Below, piece by piece: positions 61,690 to 64,000 of a DNA stretch of 64,000 nucleotides. The position numbers were made by a program, and so were the translations under genes. Under the pieces are notes generated by a model. The model saw only the letters and a program-made list of their open reading frames with translations, was not told where the DNA came from and did not search any database. Each line of letters begins with the position of its first letter. Within the stretch, counting starts at the first letter, position 1. The stretch spans positions 1-64,000 of the forward strand of contig OMXV01000039.1 of assembly GCA_900315075.1 (NCBI GenBank), read 5' to 3'. This stretch comes from an uncultured Prevotellaceae bacterium. GTDB taxonomy: Bacteria > Bacteroidota > Bacteroidia > Bacteroidales > Bacteroidaceae.

Positions 61690-64000
61690 ATGAAATATTT
61701 ATATCTTTTATCGTTTCTTTTGATTACAAACTCAGTTTTTGCACAAAATCGCCTCGTGCTAATTGAGGAATTCACCAATACGGGATGTAATCCTTGTGCA
61801 TCGTGGTCGCCGGAACTCGATGCGGTGATTGAAAACCGACTTGGTGATTGTATCGCCATCAAGTATCATAGTAGTTATCCTAACCGCAACGACGAGTTTT
61901 ACAATTACGACCCCGTTACGCAGCAAAAACGCCACGATTTCTATGGAGTCGATGGTGTGCCTGCAACCTATGTCAATGGAGAAGCCTTGTACTTCCGTAC
62001 CTCTTCCTACCTTGATGAAACCATCACTCAGCAGATGGCACAACCTGAAAGATACTCGCTCGCACTTTCGAAGGAAATTGAAGACCACAGAATGTCGGTT
62101 CATGCTACTCTTACTCCATTGCAGGATATTGAGAGCGCTACGTCGTTGAGGCTGTTTGTAGCTGCTATCGAGGAGCACATTACACCCTCCAAGCCATATC
62201 CCAATGGAGAGACTGCCCTCCACTACACCATGCGGAAAATGTTCACCGGCGGAGATGGATACCAGATAAGTGATGGACAGCTCAATTCGGGTCAAGACTA
62301 CTTTTATAGTGCATCGTGGAGTATCGATTTCTGTGATAATGAGTCACAACTCGGCGTGGTAGCGTTTTTGCAAGACATTGAAACCAAGGAAGTGGCGTGT
62401 GTGGCATACAGCGGTGCTATGGCCGAGACGGAGAACAGTATGGCGATAGTTGCACTGACAGATACCCCCAATCTCATTTGTGTGCCTGATTACTATGGAC
62501 ACGTGGTATTACGCAATGATGGCTCCAATACACTGACTGCAGCCACACTCAATGTGATGGTAAATGGTACTCTGAAACAATATCCTTGGACAGGGTCACT
62601 CCATTATCTTGAACGTGACACGATGGCATTCGATGGATTCCATGACTTCCTTCTCTCCGATGAAAACCGAGTGAAAATATGGTTTTCCGGCATCAATGGT
62701 TCCTCTTCAGAGAGCAACCAAATATACAGTTCTTTCTCTAATTCCTTGCAGGCAAATTATGGGGTGCAACTAAGATTATATACTGACAAGAAGCCAGAGG
62801 AGACAACTTGGAAACTCTATAATTCATCGGGAGATGTTGTGCTTCAAGGTGGACCTTACACAGAATCAAGGAAACTCTATACAGAAAACTTCCAATTAAC
62901 TCACGACGACTGTTACTTGCTTGAATTCCTCGATTCAGGTAATGATGGCATAAAAGGTAACTATGGAAACGGATACTACCAACTATTCGAGATAGATGAA
63001 GCAGGGATGACCCACCGCCTTACTCAGGGCGATTATGAAGGGGCAGTTCATGACGTGTATTTCAATCTGAAGAGTTCGCCTGCCAGCAATCGCCGCCTGG
63101 TGCTCTTTGAGGAATTCACCAATACAAGTTGTGAGCCTTGTTCTGAATTCTCACCATCGCTTGACAAGGTTATTGCTAATCGCATGAACGATATGGTAGC
63201 CATTACATACCACCTAAATTTCCCGTCGAACAGAGACCCCTTCTACCTCGCAAATCCAGAGGATGCCATGTCGCGTGCAAATTTATACGATGTGAGTGGC
63301 GTGCCGTCACTCCGTGTCGATGGTGAACATTGCAGTGCATGGGGATACGAGGATTATCTTGATGAGTATATTGATAATGCCGCCAGTATTCCAGCAAAGG
63401 TTGATATCGACACCGAGGCGCAATTAGATGAAGGGAAACTCACCGTGAATGTCTGTTTGACGCCCAAGGATGTGGCACTGGGTGCTGACCTGAGACTATT
63501 CGTCGTGGCAGTAGAAGAGCGAGTGGAATGGGAGCAGCCTGCCCCTAACGGTGAGTCATCATGGAATTACGTAATGCGCAAGATGCTGCCTGGTGCTCAG
63601 GGTGAGGTGCTGCCATCCAATTGGAATCTGGGAACGAAATTGCAATATGAATACACCTGGCAAGTGACTAATTACTATGATGAGAACGAGTTGGGTATCG
63701 TGACGTTCGTGCAAGACAACACCACGCATCAGATATTGGGGGCCTGTTACACTCCACGGCCTACAGGGAGTCCAAGGGCTTTGAAAATACTTCATATTGA
63801 CAATACTCCTGATCGTATCTGTATGCCGTCATTCTCATCCGACATTACTGTACGTAACACTGGTCGTGAGACACTCACACAAGCGACAGTCAATGTGAGT
63901 GTGAATGGGCAAGTGCAATCTACTCCCTGGACGGGAAACTTGCCTTACCTCGGTATTGCCACAATAAGTACGCCCTTGTTCAGTGATTTCCAATTGAGCG
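61690..64000 (+). CDS. Tandem Omp28-related thioredoxin-like secreted protein (3' end missing)
   Basis: An open frame of 770 codons that is still open at the right edge. After the signal peptide (MKYLYLLSFLLITNSVFAQ) come two similar modules. Each starts with a thioredoxin-like unit holding a CxxC: EEFTNTGCNPCASWSPELD near residue 30 and EEFTNTSCEPCSEFSPSLD near residue 475. Each continues with GVDGVPATYVNGE / DVSGVPSLRVDGE (cis-proline-type loop) and a VAAIEEH / VAVEERV strand region, then a beta-sandwich domain (DTPNLICVPDY / NTPDRICMPSF). This is the Omp28 (PF11551-type) pattern duplicated. Confidence 0.82.
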   Translation, partial: MKYLYLLSFLLITNSVFAQNRLVLIEEFTNTGCNPCASWSPELDAVIENRLGDCIAIKYHSSYPNRNDEFYNYDPVTQQKRHDFYGVDGVPATYVNGEALYFRTSSYLDETITQQMAQPERYSLALSKEIEDHRMSVHATLTPLQDIESATSLRLFVAAIEEHITPSKPYPNGETALHYTMRKMFTGGDGYQISDGQLNSGQDYFYSASWSIDFCDNESQLGVVAFLQDIETKEVACVAYSGAMAETENSMAIVALTDTPNLICVPDYYGHVVLRNDGSNTLTAATLNVMVNGTLKQYPWTGSLHYLERDTMAFDGFHDFLLSDENRVKIWFSGINGSSSESNQIYSSFSNSLQANYGVQLRLYTDKKPEETTWKLYNSSGDVVLQGGPYTESRKLYTENFQLTHDDCYLLEFLDSGNDGIKGNYGNGYYQLFEIDEAGMTHRLTQGDYEGAVHDVYFNLKSSPASNRRLVLFEEFTNTSCEPCSEFSPSLDKVIANRMNDMVAITYHLNFPSNRDPFYLANPEDAMSRANLYDVSGVPSLRVDGEHCSAWGYEDYLDEYIDNAASIPAKVDIDTEAQLDEGKLTVNVCLTPKDVALGADLRLFVVAVEERVEWEQPAPNGESSWNYVMRKMLPGAQGEVLPSNWNLGTKLQYEYTWQVTNYYDENELGIVTFVQDNTTHQILGACYTPRPTGSPRALKILHIDNTPDRICMPSFSSDITVRNTGRETLTQATVNVSVNGQVQSTPWTGNLPYLGIATISTPLFSDFQLS

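Overview
The window looks like a chromosomal segment of a strictly anaerobic Bacteroidales bacterium, most probably Prevotella or a close relative. Three things point there: Bacteroidetes-type promoters (TTTG or TTG, about 20 bases, then TAnnTTTG) recur in front of genes; an N-terminal-rubredoxin ('reverse') rubrerythrin, glycyl-radical enzyme, GGGtGRT protein and DUF4974 anti-sigma factor are present; and secreted proteins carry the usual Bacteroidetes C-terminal tail. The species is inferred, not proven. One gene runs off the right edge (Omp28-like, no stop before 64000) and a possible fragment runs off the left edge.

Layout. 0-6.5 kb, minus strand: TIGR04076 protein, flavodoxin lipoprotein, an Fsr-like MFS transporter, and a glycyl-radical enzyme with its dual-ferredoxin activase. 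7-16.5 kb: a secreted protein, the GGGtGRT/NifU-like pair, then AraC-type regulator, dipeptidyl peptidase III, AlkD-like repair protein, Fur-type regulator, purA and hisS. 16.5-21.3 kb: rhamnogalacturonan acetylesterase, reverse rubrerythrin, pgk and sstT. 21.3-23.2 kb is scarred: a dockerin lipoprotein lies between sstT and a second, diverged 3' end of sstT, followed by dispersed repeats and a tiny ribbon-helix-helix gene. 23.2-31.4 kb: SPFH protein, YiiX hydrolase, beta-helix protein, nucleoside kinase, transglutaminase-like protein, CutC.

31.5-33.6 kb is the highlight. A bacterial Ro60 orthologue (rsr, TROVE plus vWA) is preceded on the same strand by three tandem Y-RNA-like units. Their stems differ in sequence but keep their pairing. 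The first unit carries a complete, circularly permuted tRNA-like domain (T arm, then an acceptor-like hairpin closed by a GAGA tetraloop, then D arm), the architecture known from YrlA RNAs.

34-49.6 kb: small secreted proteins, DUF1593 hydrolase, alanine symporter, serine hydrolase, an ECF sigma/anti-sigma/STN-receptor triad, GNAT, carboxylesterase and 5'-nucleotidase. 49.8-59.5 kb is a six-gene cell-envelope operon: TonB-dependent receptor, lipoprotein, secreted protein, DUF4876, DUF6850 barrel and M16 protease. It resembles in logic a receptor-plus-periplasmic-protease import system. asnB and the Omp28 gene close the window.

Non-coding DNA is unusually patterned. Heptanucleotide arrays (GAGGTRA, GAAAATT, CTAACTY) start at or beside stop codons of several genes, and a related heptamer array sits in frame inside asnB. 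Longer dispersed repeats with internal hairpins occur in two or three copies each, and one lies inside a 263-bp MITE-like element with 30-bp terminal inverted repeats.
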